A stretch of 64,000 bases of DNA from Dyella terrae (lineage in GTDB: Bacteria; Pseudomonadota; Gammaproteobacteria; Xanthomonadales; Rhodanobacteraceae), in assembly GCF_022394535.1 (NCBI RefSeq), contig NZ_CP089414.1, forward strand, positions 1-64,000, given 5' to 3'. Within the stretch, counting starts at the first letter, position 1, and each line of letters begins with the position of its first letter. Both the position numbers and the translations under genes were made by a program. Positions 20,305 through 29,691 of this stretch are shown here, piece by piece. The notes beneath the pieces are model-generated. The model worked only from the letters and a program-made list of their open reading frames with translations, was not told the DNA's origin and ran no database searches.

Positions 20305-20901
20305 TCAGGCTTCGACGCTGCTGCGGTCGATCCATTTGGGCATGTAGGAGCCTTGGTAGTGCTCCATCCAGTCGAACAGCTGCTGCATGTCCTGACCAAA
20401 CCATACACTCTCGCGTTGCTCAGGGCGCACGAAACGTTCCGCCACCATGTGATCCATCATGGCGCTCAACTGCGCGTAGTAGCCGCGCACGTCCAGGAAG
20501 GCGCAGGGGTAGCGGTGCAACCCGAGTTGCGCCCAGGTAAGCATCTCGAACATCTCGTCCATGGTGCCAAAGCCGCCGGGGAGGGCGACGAAAGCATCTG
20601 ACAATTCGAACATGCGGGTCTTGCGCTGGTGCATGGTTTCCACGACTACCAGCTCGGTCAGGCCGGCGTGTGCCACTTCCAGGTCCACTAGCTGACGCGG
20701 GATCACGCCGATCACCTTGCCGCCGCCAGCAACAACCGCATCGGCCACCGTACCCATCAGGCCGACCTTGCCGCCGCCATAGACCAGGGCGATGCCGCGC
20801 CGCGCCATTTCGGCGCCAAAGGCACGCGCCTGCTCGACGTATTCGGGATGGCCGCCGCTGCTGGAGCCGCAATAGACGCAAAGGGAAGTGGGTTGGGGCA
20901 T
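20305..20901 (-). CDS. LOG-family protein (TIGR00730)
   Basis: A 198-residue Rossmann-like protein of the LOG family. It has the two diagnostic motifs: GGGKVGLMG near residue 43 and PGGFGTMDE near 108, which form the nucleotide 5'-monophosphate site, plus the start SLCVYCGSSSG. Members of the group hydrolyse the N-glycosidic bond of AMP or of cytokinin ribotides; in bacteria the physiological substrate is often unknown. The ATG at 20901 matches the family start. It is the upstream gene of a probable pair with the YhdH-type reductase and is separated from lpdA by a terminator. Confidence 0.9.
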   Translation of the reverse strand: MPQPTSLCVYCGSSSGGHPEYVEQARAFGAEMARRGIALVYGGGKVGLMGTVADAVVAGGGKVIGVIPRQLVDLEVAHAGLTELVVVETMHQRKTRMFELSDAFVALPGGFGTMDEMFEMLTWAQLGLHRYPCAFLDVRGYYAQLSAMMDHMVAERFVRPEQRESVWFGQDMQQLFDWMEHYQGSYMPKWIDRSSVEA

Positions 20902-20985
20902 GGGACCGACTTGAGCAGGAAGAAAATGTTCGCCATCCCGGTTTTGGCTGGACAACGTCCAGTTGGGTGACGTGATAGGGGATGC

Positions 20986-21025
20986 CGAAAAACGAACGGC
21001 CCGCTCATGTTGCCACGAGCGGGCC
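20986..21025 (-). terminator. Terminator of the sucA-sucB-lpdA operon
   Basis: Read on the minus strand, GGCCCGCTC / GAGCGGGCC (21017-21025 and 20998-21006) forms a nine-pair stem with a ten-base loop, followed by GTTCGTTTTT. It begins 44 bases past the lpdA stop. Confidence 0.85.
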
Positions 21026-21068
21026 GGGGATTCCGTGTCGCCGACCATGCAAGGTCGGCGCGGCGTCC

Positions 21069-22502
<1,434 letters not shown>

Positions 22503-22553
22503 TTAGCTGTGGCGCGCTGGGGAAGCACGTCACTTATGAAGCGGGATATGTGT

Positions 22554-22588
22554 GCGGCGAGCGTGGATTCAACATCAACGCTCGCCGC
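22554..22588 (-). other. Hairpin in the sucB-lpdA spacer
   Basis: An 11-base perfect stem (GCGGCGAGCGT, 22554-22564 and 22578-22588) has a 13-base loop. No T-run follows on the minus strand, so it is more likely an RNA-stability or processing hairpin than a terminator. Confidence 0.6.
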
Positions 22589-22609
22589 CAGAGCTCCGTG
22601 CCTGATTTT

Positions 22610-22634
22610 GCTTCTTGGTCAGAGACCAAGAAGC
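22610..22634 (-). other. Hairpin spanning the sucB stop codon
   Basis: Bases 22610-22620 and 22624-22634 are perfect 11-base inverted copies with a three-base loop. The sucB stop codon (22619-22621) lies at the loop. On the mRNA, AAAATC follows instead of a T-run. It could stall 3' exonucleases or affect termination of translation. Confidence 0.6.
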
Positions 22635-23818
22635 ATGCGCTGCGGGTTCTCGAGCTGGTTCTTGATATCGACCAGGAACAGCACCGCGTCCTTGCCATCG
22701 ATGATGCGATGGTCATAGGACAGCGCCAGATACATCATCGGGGCGGCGATCACCTGACCGTTCTCGACGATGGCGCGCTCCTTGATGGCGTGCATGCCCA
22801 GGATGGCACTCTGCGGCGGGTTCACGATCGGGGTCGACAGCAGCGAACCGAAGGTGCCGCCGTTGGTGATGGTGAACGTACCGCCCTGCAGGTCGTCCAG
22901 GCCCAGCTTGCCGTCACGCGCCTTCTTGGCGTAATCGACGATGCCACGCTCGACGTCGGCAAAGCTCATGTCCTGCACGTCACGCAGCACCGGGGTCACC
23001 AGACCCTTGTCGGTGGACACGGCGATCGAGATGTCCTGATAGCCGTGATAGACGACGTCGTTACCGTCGACCGAAGCATTGACCAGCGGGTGACGCTTCA
23101 GCGCTTCGGCGGCGGCCTTCACGAAGAAGCTCATGAAGCCGAGCTTCACGCCGTTGGCCTTCTCGAACGACTCACCCAGCGCTTTGCGCATCTTCACCAC
23201 TTCGGCCAAGTTCACTTCGTTGAACGAGGTAAGCATGGCGATGGAGTTCTTCGACTGCATCAGGCGCTCGGCGATGCGGGCGCGCATGCGGGTCATCGGC
23301 ACGCGCTCTTCCGGACGCGAACCCGGAGTCGGCTTGGCGGCCGGCGCAGCGGCTGCCGGAGCGGCGCCACCCTTGCCAACGTTGAGCAGGTCTTCCTTGG
23401 TCACGCGGCCATCGCGGCCGGTGCCGGCAACCTTGGATGCGTCGATGTTCTGCTCGGTGGCCACACGCAGTCCGGCCGGGGACAGGTCGGCGTTGCCAGC
23501 CTTGGTGGCAGCCGGAGCAGCAGCGGCCGGAGCCGGCGCAGCTGCAGCTGCAGCGGCGGCAGCCGGCGCAGCGGCCACGGCGCCTTCCTCGATCACTGCG
23601 ATGACCTGCTGGCTGGTCACGGTATCGCCGGACTGGAACTTGATTTCCTTCAGCACGCCGTCAACCGGCGAGGGCACTTCGAGCACGACCTTGTCGGTTT
23701 CGAGGTCGACCAGGTTTTCGTCGCGCTTGACCGCTTCACCGGCCTTCTTATGCCACGTGGCGATGGTGGCGTCGGAGACGGACTCGGGCAGGACGGGAAC
23801 TTTGACTTCGATAGACAT
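22619..23818 (-). CDS. sucB: 2-oxoglutarate dehydrogenase E2 (dihydrolipoyl succinyltransferase)
   Basis: The E2 core transfers succinyl from lipoate to CoA. The 399-residue product has one lipoyl domain (residues 1-76, Lys43 in [11 protein letters not shown]), an Ala/Pro-rich flexible linker near 78-112 and a subunit-binding domain ([21 protein letters not shown]). The catalytic domain follows, with the acyltransferase motif [11 protein letters not shown] (His370, Asp374). The start [20 protein letters not shown] is typical; a longer frame upstream reaches into the REP-like repeat. It is the middle gene of the operon. A two-hairpin repeat lies between it and sucA, and hairpins lie on its other side. 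Confidence 0.96.
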   Translation of the reverse strand: MSIEVKVPVLPESVSDATIATWHKKAGEAVKRDENLVDLETDKVVLEVPSPVDGVLKEIKFQSGDTVTSQQVIAVIEEGAVAAAPAAAAAAAAAPAPAAAAPAATKAGNADLSPAGLRVATEQNIDASKVAGTGRDGRVTKEDLLNVGKGGAAPAAAAPAAKPTPGSRPEERVPMTRMRARIAERLMQSKNSIAMLTSFNEVNLAEVVKMRKALGESFEKANGVKLGFMSFFVKAAAEALKRHPLVNASVDGNDVVYHGYQDISIAVSTDKGLVTPVLRDVQDMSFADVERGIVDYAKKARDGKLGLDDLQGGTFTITNGGTFGSLLSTPIVNPPQSAILGMHAIKERAIVENGQVIAAPMMYLALSYDHRIIDGKDAVLFLVDIKNQLENPQRMLLGL

Positions 23819-23837
23819 GGAGATTCCTTGAGTTAGT

Positions 23838-23885
23838 GCGTCCATCCCTGAACGCTAAAGTCAAAAAGCGGCCATCCGTGGCCGC
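23838..23885 (-). repeat. Two-hairpin REP-like element, copy 2
   Basis: GCGTCCATCCCTGAACGC (23838-23855) and GCGGCCATCCGTGGCCGC (23868-23885) are joined by TAAAGTCAAAAA. It differs from the copy at 5549-5596 at a few positions, mostly in loops or as G:T-for-G:C changes that keep pairing. It lies between sucA and sucB, in the opposite orientation relative to transcription from copy 1. Confidence 0.8.
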
Positions 23886-23900
23886 ACTATTCAGGATTTC

Positions 23901-26744
23901 TTATTCAGCCGCGTGGTCGGTGCCAATCGGCGCGACCAGAGCCTGCTCGACGAGTGCCGCCTGTTCGGCGACATGGGTATTCAGATGACCGGCAGCCGGC
24001 GCCGGCGAACGCGCGCGACCGGCGTACGACAGGCTCTGCTTGCTGCTGATGCAAGCCTGCAGGTGATGACGGATCTGGAACCACGCGCCCTGGTTCATCG
24101 GCTCTTCCTGGCACCAGATCACTTCCTTGGCGGAAGGATACTTTTCCAGTTCGGCCGTGACCTGCGGACGCGGGAACGGGTACAGCTGTTCCACGCGCAC
24201 GACAGCGACGTCGTTGAGACCACGCTTCTCGGCGTCTTCCAGCAGGTCGTAGTACACCTTGCCCGAGCACAACACCACGCGCTTGACCTTCTTGGCGGCG
24301 ACGTCGCGATGCTCCGGGATCACCAGTTGGAAGCTGCCGGTAGCCAGTTCGTCCAGCGTCGACACCGCCAGCTTGTGGCGCAGCAACGACTTGGGCGTCA
24401 TCACGATCAGCGGCTTGCGGGTCGGGCGGACCATCTGGCGGCGGATCATGTGGAACGCCTGGGCCGGCGTGGTCGGTACGCAGACCTGCATGTTGTCCAG
24501 CGCGCACAACTGCAGGAAGCGCTCCAGACGGGCAGAGGAGTGCTCCGGGCCCTGGCCTTCGTAGCCGTGGGGCAGGAACAGCGCCAAGCCGCACAAGCGG
24601 TTCCACTTGGCTTCGCCCGAGCTGATGAACTGGTCGATCACCACCTGCGCGCCATTGGCGAAGTCGCCGAACTGACCTTCCCAGATGTGCAGGGTGAAGG
24701 GGTCCGTGGTGGCGCTGCCGTATTCGAACGCCATGACCGCTTCCTCGCTAAGCAGCGAGTCGATCACTTCCACGTCGGCGCCGGAACGCACGTCCGCCAG
24801 CGGCATATAGGTGTAGCCGGTCTTCTGGTCATGCAGCACGGCATGACGATGGAAGAACGTACCGCGACCCACGTCCTGACCCACGATGCGCAGGTTGTAG
24901 TTCTCGTCGACCAGCGTGGCGTAGGCGAGGTTCTCGGCGAAGCCCCAGTCACCGGCCTGTTCGCCGGCGGCCATCTTGGCGCGATCGTCGTAGATCTTGG
25001 CCACACGCGACTGCAGCGTCATGTCCTTCGGCACCACCAGGATCTGGTTGGCCAGTTCGATCAGGCGCTGCTTAGCGACGCTGGTGGGGGTCTCGGTGGA
25101 CAGCTTGCCGCCGATGAACTTGTCCCAGTCAACCTCGATGTCCTTGATGAGCGCCGTGGTCAGCTCGGTCATCGGCTCACCGGCCTCAAGGCGGGAGCGG
25201 TAGTCCTCGAACATCTTCTGGCCGTCGCCGTCGGCGATCACGCCCTGCTTGACCAGCTCCTGCGCGTACAGGTCGCGGGTGGTCGGGCGCTTACGGATGA
25301 TCTGATACATCACCGGCTGGGTGGCTGCCGGTTCGTCGGCTTCGTTATGGCCATGGCGGCGGTAGCACACCAGATCGATCACGACGTCCTTGCGGAACTG
25401 CTTGCGGAAGTCGTAGGCAAGGCGGGTGGCCTGGATCACCGCTTCCGGGTCGTCGCCGTTCACGTGGAACACCGGTGCATTGACCATCTTGGCCAGGTCG
25501 GTGCAGTACAGCGTGGAGCGGGCGTCCTGCGGGTTGGAGGTCGTAAAGCCCACCTGGTTGTTCACCACGATGTGCAGGCTGCCGCCGATCTTGAAACCGC
25601 GGGCCTGGGACATGTTGAACAGTTCCATGTTCACACCCTGGCCGGCCAGCGCCGCATCGCCGTGCACGATCACAGCCATCGACTGCTTGCGCTCGGTATC
25701 CCGGCGGCGGATCTGGCGCGAATGCACCGAACCGGCCACTACCGGGTTGACGATCTCCAGGTGCGACGGGTTGAACGCCAGCGCCACGTGCGTGCCGCCG
25801 TTCGGCGTCTTGACGTCGGCGGAGAAGCCCATGTGGTACTTCACGTCACCCGAGTGCGCCGGGTCATCCGGATGATCCCACTTGCCCTCGAACTCGTTGA
25901 ACAGGGTGCGCGGCGGCTTGCCCAGGATGTTGACCAGCATGTTCAGGCGGCCGCGGTGGGCCATGCCGATCACCACTTCCTTGATGCCGTTGTCGCCCGC
26001 GGCGCGGACCACGTCGTCCACCATCGGGATCAGGCTGTCGCCGCCTTCCAGCGAGAAGCGCTTCTGGCCGACGTACTTGGTGTGCAGGTAGCGTTCCAGG
26101 CCCTCGGCGGCAGTCAACTCGGCGAGGATGCGCTTCTTGGCCGTGGCATCGAGGCTGGCGCTGCCGTTGGCCTGTTCCAGGCGGGTGTAGATCCAGTTGC
26201 GCTGCTCATGGTTGCTGATGTGCATGAACTCGACGCCGAGGGTGTGGGTGTACACCTTCTTCAGTCGAGCCAGCAGATCGCGCAGCTTCATGCGCTGGCC
26301 GCCGCCGGCGAAATTGCCGCAGTCGAACTCGGTATCCAGGTCGGCGTCGGACAGACCGTGGAACGAGGGCTCCAGGTCTGGGGCCGGCAGCTTCTCGGCC
26401 AGGCCGAGCGGGTCGAGGTCCGAGGCCAGATGGCCGCGCGAACGGTAGGCGGTAAGGATGCGCAGCACGCCAGCCTGCTTGCGGGCGTGGGCGTCGTCCA
26501 CCGGGCCGGCGCCGGCGGCGCCGTTACGGCGCTGCTTTTGCGCGGCCTCTATACGCGCAATGGCCGCAGAGTGGGGCACGTCCCCCGACTCGCGGCCTTT
26601 GAAAGTCTCGAAGTATTTGCTCCACGTGGCATCGACCGACGAAGGGTCTGCCAACCACGATTCATAGAGCTGTTCAACATAATCGGCGTTGCCGCCGGCG
26701 AGTTGGGAGGATTCGAAAAACTCGCGGATCAGATTAGTGCTCAC
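23901..26744 (-). CDS. sucA: 2-oxoglutarate dehydrogenase E1
   Basis: The thiamine diphosphate E1 component decarboxylates 2-oxoglutarate and loads succinyl on E2-bound lipoate. The 947-residue product is full length. It has the N-terminal E2-binding segment (SSQLAGGNADYVEQLYESWLADP), GMAHRGRLNML, HGDAALAGQGV, the thiamine-binding region around VNNQVGFTTS and FHVNGDDPEAV, CYRRHGHNEADEP, and the C-terminal transketolase-like half (QFGDFANGAQVVIDQFISSGE). It starts with GTG at 26744. It is the first gene of sucA-sucB-lpdA; succinyl-CoA synthetase genes are not in this cluster. A TATAAT box lies 75 bases upstream. Confidence 0.96.
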   Translation of the reverse strand: MSTNLIREFFESSQLAGGNADYVEQLYESWLADPSSVDATWSKYFETFKGRESGDVPHSAAIARIEAAQKQRRNGAAGAGPVDDAHARKQAGVLRILTAYRSRGHLASDLDPLGLAEKLPAPDLEPSFHGLSDADLDTEFDCGNFAGGGQRMKLRDLLARLKKVYTHTLGVEFMHISNHEQRNWIYTRLEQANGSASLDATAKKRILAELTAAEGLERYLHTKYVGQKRFSLEGGDSLIPMVDDVVRAAGDNGIKEVVIGMAHRGRLNMLVNILGKPPRTLFNEFEGKWDHPDDPAHSGDVKYHMGFSADVKTPNGGTHVALAFNPSHLEIVNPVVAGSVHSRQIRRRDTERKQSMAVIVHGDAALAGQGVNMELFNMSQARGFKIGGSLHIVVNNQVGFTTSNPQDARSTLYCTDLAKMVNAPVFHVNGDDPEAVIQATRLAYDFRKQFRKDVVIDLVCYRRHGHNEADEPAATQPVMYQIIRKRPTTRDLYAQELVKQGVIADGDGQKMFEDYRSRLEAGEPMTELTTALIKDIEVDWDKFIGGKLSTETPTSVAKQRLIELANQILVVPKDMTLQSRVAKIYDDRAKMAAGEQAGDWGFAENLAYATLVDENYNLRIVGQDVGRGTFFHRHAVLHDQKTGYTYMPLADVRSGADVEVIDSLLSEEAVMAFEYGSATTDPFTLHIWEGQFGDFANGAQVVIDQFISSGEAKWNRLCGLALFLPHGYEGQGPEHSSARLERFLQLCALDNMQVCVPTTPAQAFHMIRRQMVRPTRKPLIVMTPKSLLRHKLAVSTLDELATGSFQLVIPEHRDVAAKKVKRVVLCSGKVYYDLLEDAEKRGLNDVAVVRVEQLYPFPRPQVTAELEKYPSAKEVIWCQEEPMNQGAWFQIRHHLQACISSKQSLSYAGRARSPAPAAGHLNTHVAEQAALVEQALVAPIGTDHAAE

Positions 26745-26819
26745 GTCACCACCGGTGAGGAAGGGAGGCTTACAGCGCTCTGGCCGGGGTTGGCCAGATG
26801 GCTGGGAAAAATCCCGTTA

Positions 26820-26850
26820 ATTATAGCCTTGGGCTGCTGCGACGCGGCAA
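26820..26850 (-). promoter_or_regulatory. Probable sucA promoter
   Basis: On the minus strand a perfect TATAAT (26820-26825) lies 75 bases before the sucA GTG. The best -35 is TTGCCG (26845-26850) with a 19-base spacer, somewhat long. The rest of the 270-base gap to the next gene shows no open frame of note. Confidence 0.55.
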
Positions 26851-27015
26851 CCCAAAAGACTCACTTCAGATGGGGTCGAAGGTAGATATTTCGAGTTTCC
26901 GGGTACCGACCATCGTCGTAGGTCGCGGTTTTGTACGGCGAAACACAAGGGTTTGCCGCGACGCGCCTGGGCTGTGGCCAGCCTGACGCCCGTTCAGCCT
27001 GTGGCAGAGATCGAG

Positions 27016-27549
27016 CTAGAGATCGAGGGGCTGCCACGCCGTCGCGCGAGCGGATCGTTCCCAAACGTCGTTGAAATGCTGCATCAGCGGCGCCTGCGCG
27101 GCGCGGTCGGCCAGCGATGCCCGGCCGTCGGCGCGCCGCGCGTCGGGCTGAAACAGGTAACCGCCCTGATCGGTGAGCAGGTAGGACGAGGCATACGCCA
27201 GGTCGAGCTCTTCCAGTGGCACGCGCACCAGCACCATGCTGGGCAACCGCTGGGCGAGGGCGACCAGGCGATGGCCCTCGCGTAGGGCATCGGCGGGAGC
27301 GTGCAGGATCAGGCGAATCTCCGCGCCGCGACCCGAGGTGGCGAGGCGCCGTAGTTCGGCCAGTTCGGCCGGGCTGCCATAGATGTCATCGGACAGCGTC
27401 GGTTGGTAAATGGCGATGCGCCGCCGGGCTTCCGCCAGAAGTCGAAGGCGGGCGGCGGCCAGCTCGGTACGGTCGCCTGCCGGCAGGGATGACTTCGCCG
27501 GCGCGTTGCCGGTCTCCGTCGCGTCCGTGCCGGCAGCGCCCTCGCTCAT
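27016..27549 (-). CDS. Conserved protein downstream of roxA, possible PLD-like fold
   Basis: A 177-residue soluble protein I do not recognise with certainty. After a polar N-terminus (about 30 residues) it has a compact domain, ARRRIAIYQPTLSDDIYG, LRRLATSGRGAEIRLIL, SSYLLTDQGGYLFQPDARR and MQHFNDVWERSA. This order resembles the half-domain of phospholipase-D-like proteins (the DUF7931-type proteins of Xanthomonadales) but without HKD catalytic residues. Its start overlaps the roxA stop by four bases, so the two are translationally coupled. A role linked to ribosome modification is only a guess from position. Confidence 0.7.
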   Translation of the reverse strand: MSEGAAGTDATETGNAPAKSSLPAGDRTELAAARLRLLAEARRRIAIYQPTLSDDIYGSPAELAELRRLATSGRGAEIRLILHAPADALREGHRLVALAQRLPSMVLVRVPLEELDLAYASSYLLTDQGGYLFQPDARRADGRASLADRAAQAPLMQHFNDVWERSARATAWQPLDL

Positions 27550-28739
27550 CGGCGGCGCGGTTTGTGGACGACCAGGTGGCCTTCATTGACCAGGAGGAGC
27601 AGTACGGCCAACTCGGCATCCGCGATCGATTTGCCAGGCGCCAGTTCGCGGGCATCGCACAACCGCTCGGCCAGCTCCGCCGCGGCCGGATAAGCGTGGC
27701 CGTTGACGAACAGGGTGGCCCCACGCTTGCCTCGAGCCCAGGCCATGCGGGCCCAGGGGTGGCGCAGTAGGTGGGCGCCGCCGTCCAGTTGCTTGCGCAG
27801 GGCTGCCTCGGTCAGTTCCTTCTCCGGGGCCACCGGTACTTGCGCATTGCGGTAGCGGGTGATGAAGCGGCCGAACCAGTCGGTCAGCGTGGTGTCGTCC
27901 AGCGAAGCCGCGAACGGCAGCGCCCCACGCAGACGGGCCAGCGCGGCGCGGTCGATCTCGCCGGCAGACTTGGTTGGCGCCAGGTCCGGGTCCGTATAGC
28001 GGAGTTCGTCGGGCAGGCGTTCGGCAAGGTAGTCCGCCAGATCGCCAGTCAGTTCGGCCTGAGAAGGCGCGCGCATGCCCACTGAAATAGTCAGGCAGGG
28101 GCCGCCAAAGGCGGTGCCATCGTGTGGCACGCCGGGTGGCAGATACAGCATGTCGCCGGGTTCGAGCATCCATTCGTGGTCAGGCTCGAACACCTTCAGC
28201 TGCTTGAGCTCGACGTCAGGGCGGAAGTCCTTGGGCGCGTCAGGGTTGGTGTCGATCGCCCAGTGGCGCTGACCAAGGCCTTGCAGCAGGAACACGTCGT
28301 ACTGGTCCACGTGCGGACCGACGCCGCCACCCGGCTCGGCGTACGAGACCATGATGTCATCCATGCGCCAGCTGGGCAGGAAACGGAAGTCTTCCAGCAG
28401 GGCAGCCACGTCGGCATCCCACTTGTCCACGTCCTGCACCAGCAGGGTCCAGTTCTTGTTGGGGGTGCTGGCGAAGTCTTTCTCGGTCAGCGGCCCGGAC
28501 TTCACCTTCCAGCGGTCGCGGCTCTCGTCATGGATGATCAGGCGCGACAGCGCGGTCTCTTCCAGCGCCAGCCCGGCCAGCTCGTCCGGCTCGATAGGCG
28601 AGACGAAATCGGGGAACGCCTGCCGGATCAGCAACGGGCGTTTCTGCCAGTAATCGCGCAGAAACTGGGCGGGGCTCATGCCCAGCGGCTGCTTGGCGCT
28701 GCCGCGGACTTCGATGGGGAGGGCGGATGCTTTGGTCAT
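27546..28739 (-). CDS. roxA: Ribosomal oxygenase, 50S L16 arginine hydroxylase
   Basis: A 397-residue JmjC/cupin 2-oxoglutarate oxygenase of the RoxA/YcfD group, which hydroxylates an arginine of ribosomal protein L16. The start (MSPAQFLRDYWQKRPLLIRQA) is typical. The iron ligands are seen as HVDQYD and the later His in PPGVPHDGTA; MVSYAEPGGGVGPH and GQRHWAID match the family, followed by the dimerisation and winged-helix C-terminal parts. It is separated from the TauE-like gene upstream by 44 bases and overlaps the gene downstream by four, so it may sit in a three-gene transcript. Confidence 0.93.
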   Translation of the reverse strand: MTKASALPIEVRGSAKQPLGMSPAQFLRDYWQKRPLLIRQAFPDFVSPIEPDELAGLALEETALSRLIIHDESRDRWKVKSGPLTEKDFASTPNKNWTLLVQDVDKWDADVAALLEDFRFLPSWRMDDIMVSYAEPGGGVGPHVDQYDVFLLQGLGQRHWAIDTNPDAPKDFRPDVELKQLKVFEPDHEWMLEPGDMLYLPPGVPHDGTAFGGPCLTISVGMRAPSQAELTGDLADYLAERLPDELRYTDPDLAPTKSAGEIDRAALARLRGALPFAASLDDTTLTDWFGRFITRYRNAQVPVAPEKELTEAALRKQLDGGAHLLRHPWARMAWARGKRGATLFVNGHAYPAAAELAERLCDARELAPGKSIADAELAVLLLLVNEGHLVVHKPRRR

Positions 28740-28783
28740 CCCGCCATTCTAAGCGAAGGCGATGACGACCCTGTTGATCACCG

Positions 28784-29533
28784 TCAGTGCGACATCAAGG
28801 TATGCGCGATGTTATTGATGCCAATGGCCAGTACCGCCAGTGCGGCGAGGATGGTCGCCACGCGTGGCGGCATCCGGCGCGCCAGCACGGCGCTGAGCGG
28901 GGCCGCCAGCACGCCGCCGACGATCAGCCCGACGACGGAGGCACCGTGCGGAATGCCGACCTGCACGAAGAAGCTGATGCTGGCCACCGCACTCACCAGG
29001 CACTTGGCCAGGTGCACCGTGCCGATCACCATACGGGGCCTTACTCCGCGCCCCACCAGCGTCGTTACGGTCAGCGCACTCCAGCCGCCGCCGGCCACAG
29101 CATCGGCAAAACCGGCCACCAGTCCCAACGGTCGGCTAATGGCCGGCGTGTCGTCATGCAGGTGCTGGCGGCGCAGCGGGCGAAACAGCAGAAACAGGCC
29201 CATGCCGATCAGGTAGGGCGTCAACGCCAGCTTCATCCAGGTCGCAGGGACATGGCTGACTACGTAGGCGCCGATGGTGGCGCCGATGGCGCCCGGGATC
29301 ACCAGCGCCCAGAAAAGCTTCTTGAGCACATTGCCGGCCATCAGATGGCTGATGCCCGAGGCGCCGCAAGTCAGCGTTTCCGCGTAGTGCACGCTGGCGC
29401 TGGCCATGGCGGGCGGGATGCCCAGGGCCAGCAGCATGGCTGCCGACGTCACGCCATAGGCCATGCCCAGCGCGCCGTCGACGAGCTGAGCCAGCGCGCC
29501 GATGGCGGCGGAGATGAGGAAATCCGTGGGCAT
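28784..29533 (-). CDS. TauE/SafE-family sulfite or sulfonate exporter
   Basis: A 249-residue inner-membrane protein with about eight hydrophobic segments. It has the TauE/SafE signatures: a start with AAIGALAQLVDGALGMAYGVTSA, then SHLMAGNVLKKLFWALVIPGAIGATIGAYV, and the second-half repeat GFADAVAGGGWSALTVTTLVGRG, ending AVLAIGINNIAHTL. The ATG at 29533 fits the first helix; a longer frame upstream has no family match and overlaps the cysJ control region. It is divergent from cysJ across about 160 bases. Its place beside sulfite reductase suggests export of excess sulfite or a related anion, which is inference. Confidence 0.88.
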   Translation of the reverse strand: MPTDFLISAAIGALAQLVDGALGMAYGVTSAAMLLALGIPPAMASASVHYAETLTCGASGISHLMAGNVLKKLFWALVIPGAIGATIGAYVVSHVPATWMKLALTPYLIGMGLFLLFRPLRRQHLHDDTPAISRPLGLVAGFADAVAGGGWSALTVTTLVGRGVRPRMVIGTVHLAKCLVSAVASISFFVQVGIPHGASVVGLIVGGVLAAPLSAVLARRMPPRVATILAALAVLAIGINNIAHTLMSH

Positions 29534-29603
29534 GGACCTGAATGTGATCGGGAGGTGATCAGTGTACGGGCTGCCCGCACCCCAGGGGAAATAAGCCGCC
29601 GGA

Positions 29604-29680
29604 CATAACGTTATGACAACACTTCCTTTCACATGACAAGAAGTGATGACTACTTTGGCTATCCAGATGTATGGACGTCC
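29604..29680 (+). promoter_or_regulatory. cysJ control region: palindrome and box shared with cysB
   Basis: CATAACGTTATG (29604-29615) is a perfect 12-base palindrome of the TAAC/GTTA type seen in CysB-regulated promoters. AGATGTATGGACGTCC (29665-29680) differs at two positions from AGATGTATAGACGTCT upstream of cysB. Both lie between the divergent TauE-like gene and cysJ. Assignment to CysB, or to any factor, is inference. Confidence 0.5.
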
Positions 29681-29691
29681 AAAGGTGGACA

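Noticed and set aside
23913..26885. A 990-codon open frame on the plus strand opposite sucA
   Set aside because: It is the antisense shadow of sucA in high-GC codon-biased DNA. Its translation is His/Val/Gly/Arg-rich with no family resemblance, while sucA is complete on the other strand.
29671..29691. ATG at 29671 as the cysJ start
   Set aside because: No ribosome site precedes it and it would put a conserved DNA box in the coding region; the GTG at 29692 has AAAGG and gives the usual CysJ length.
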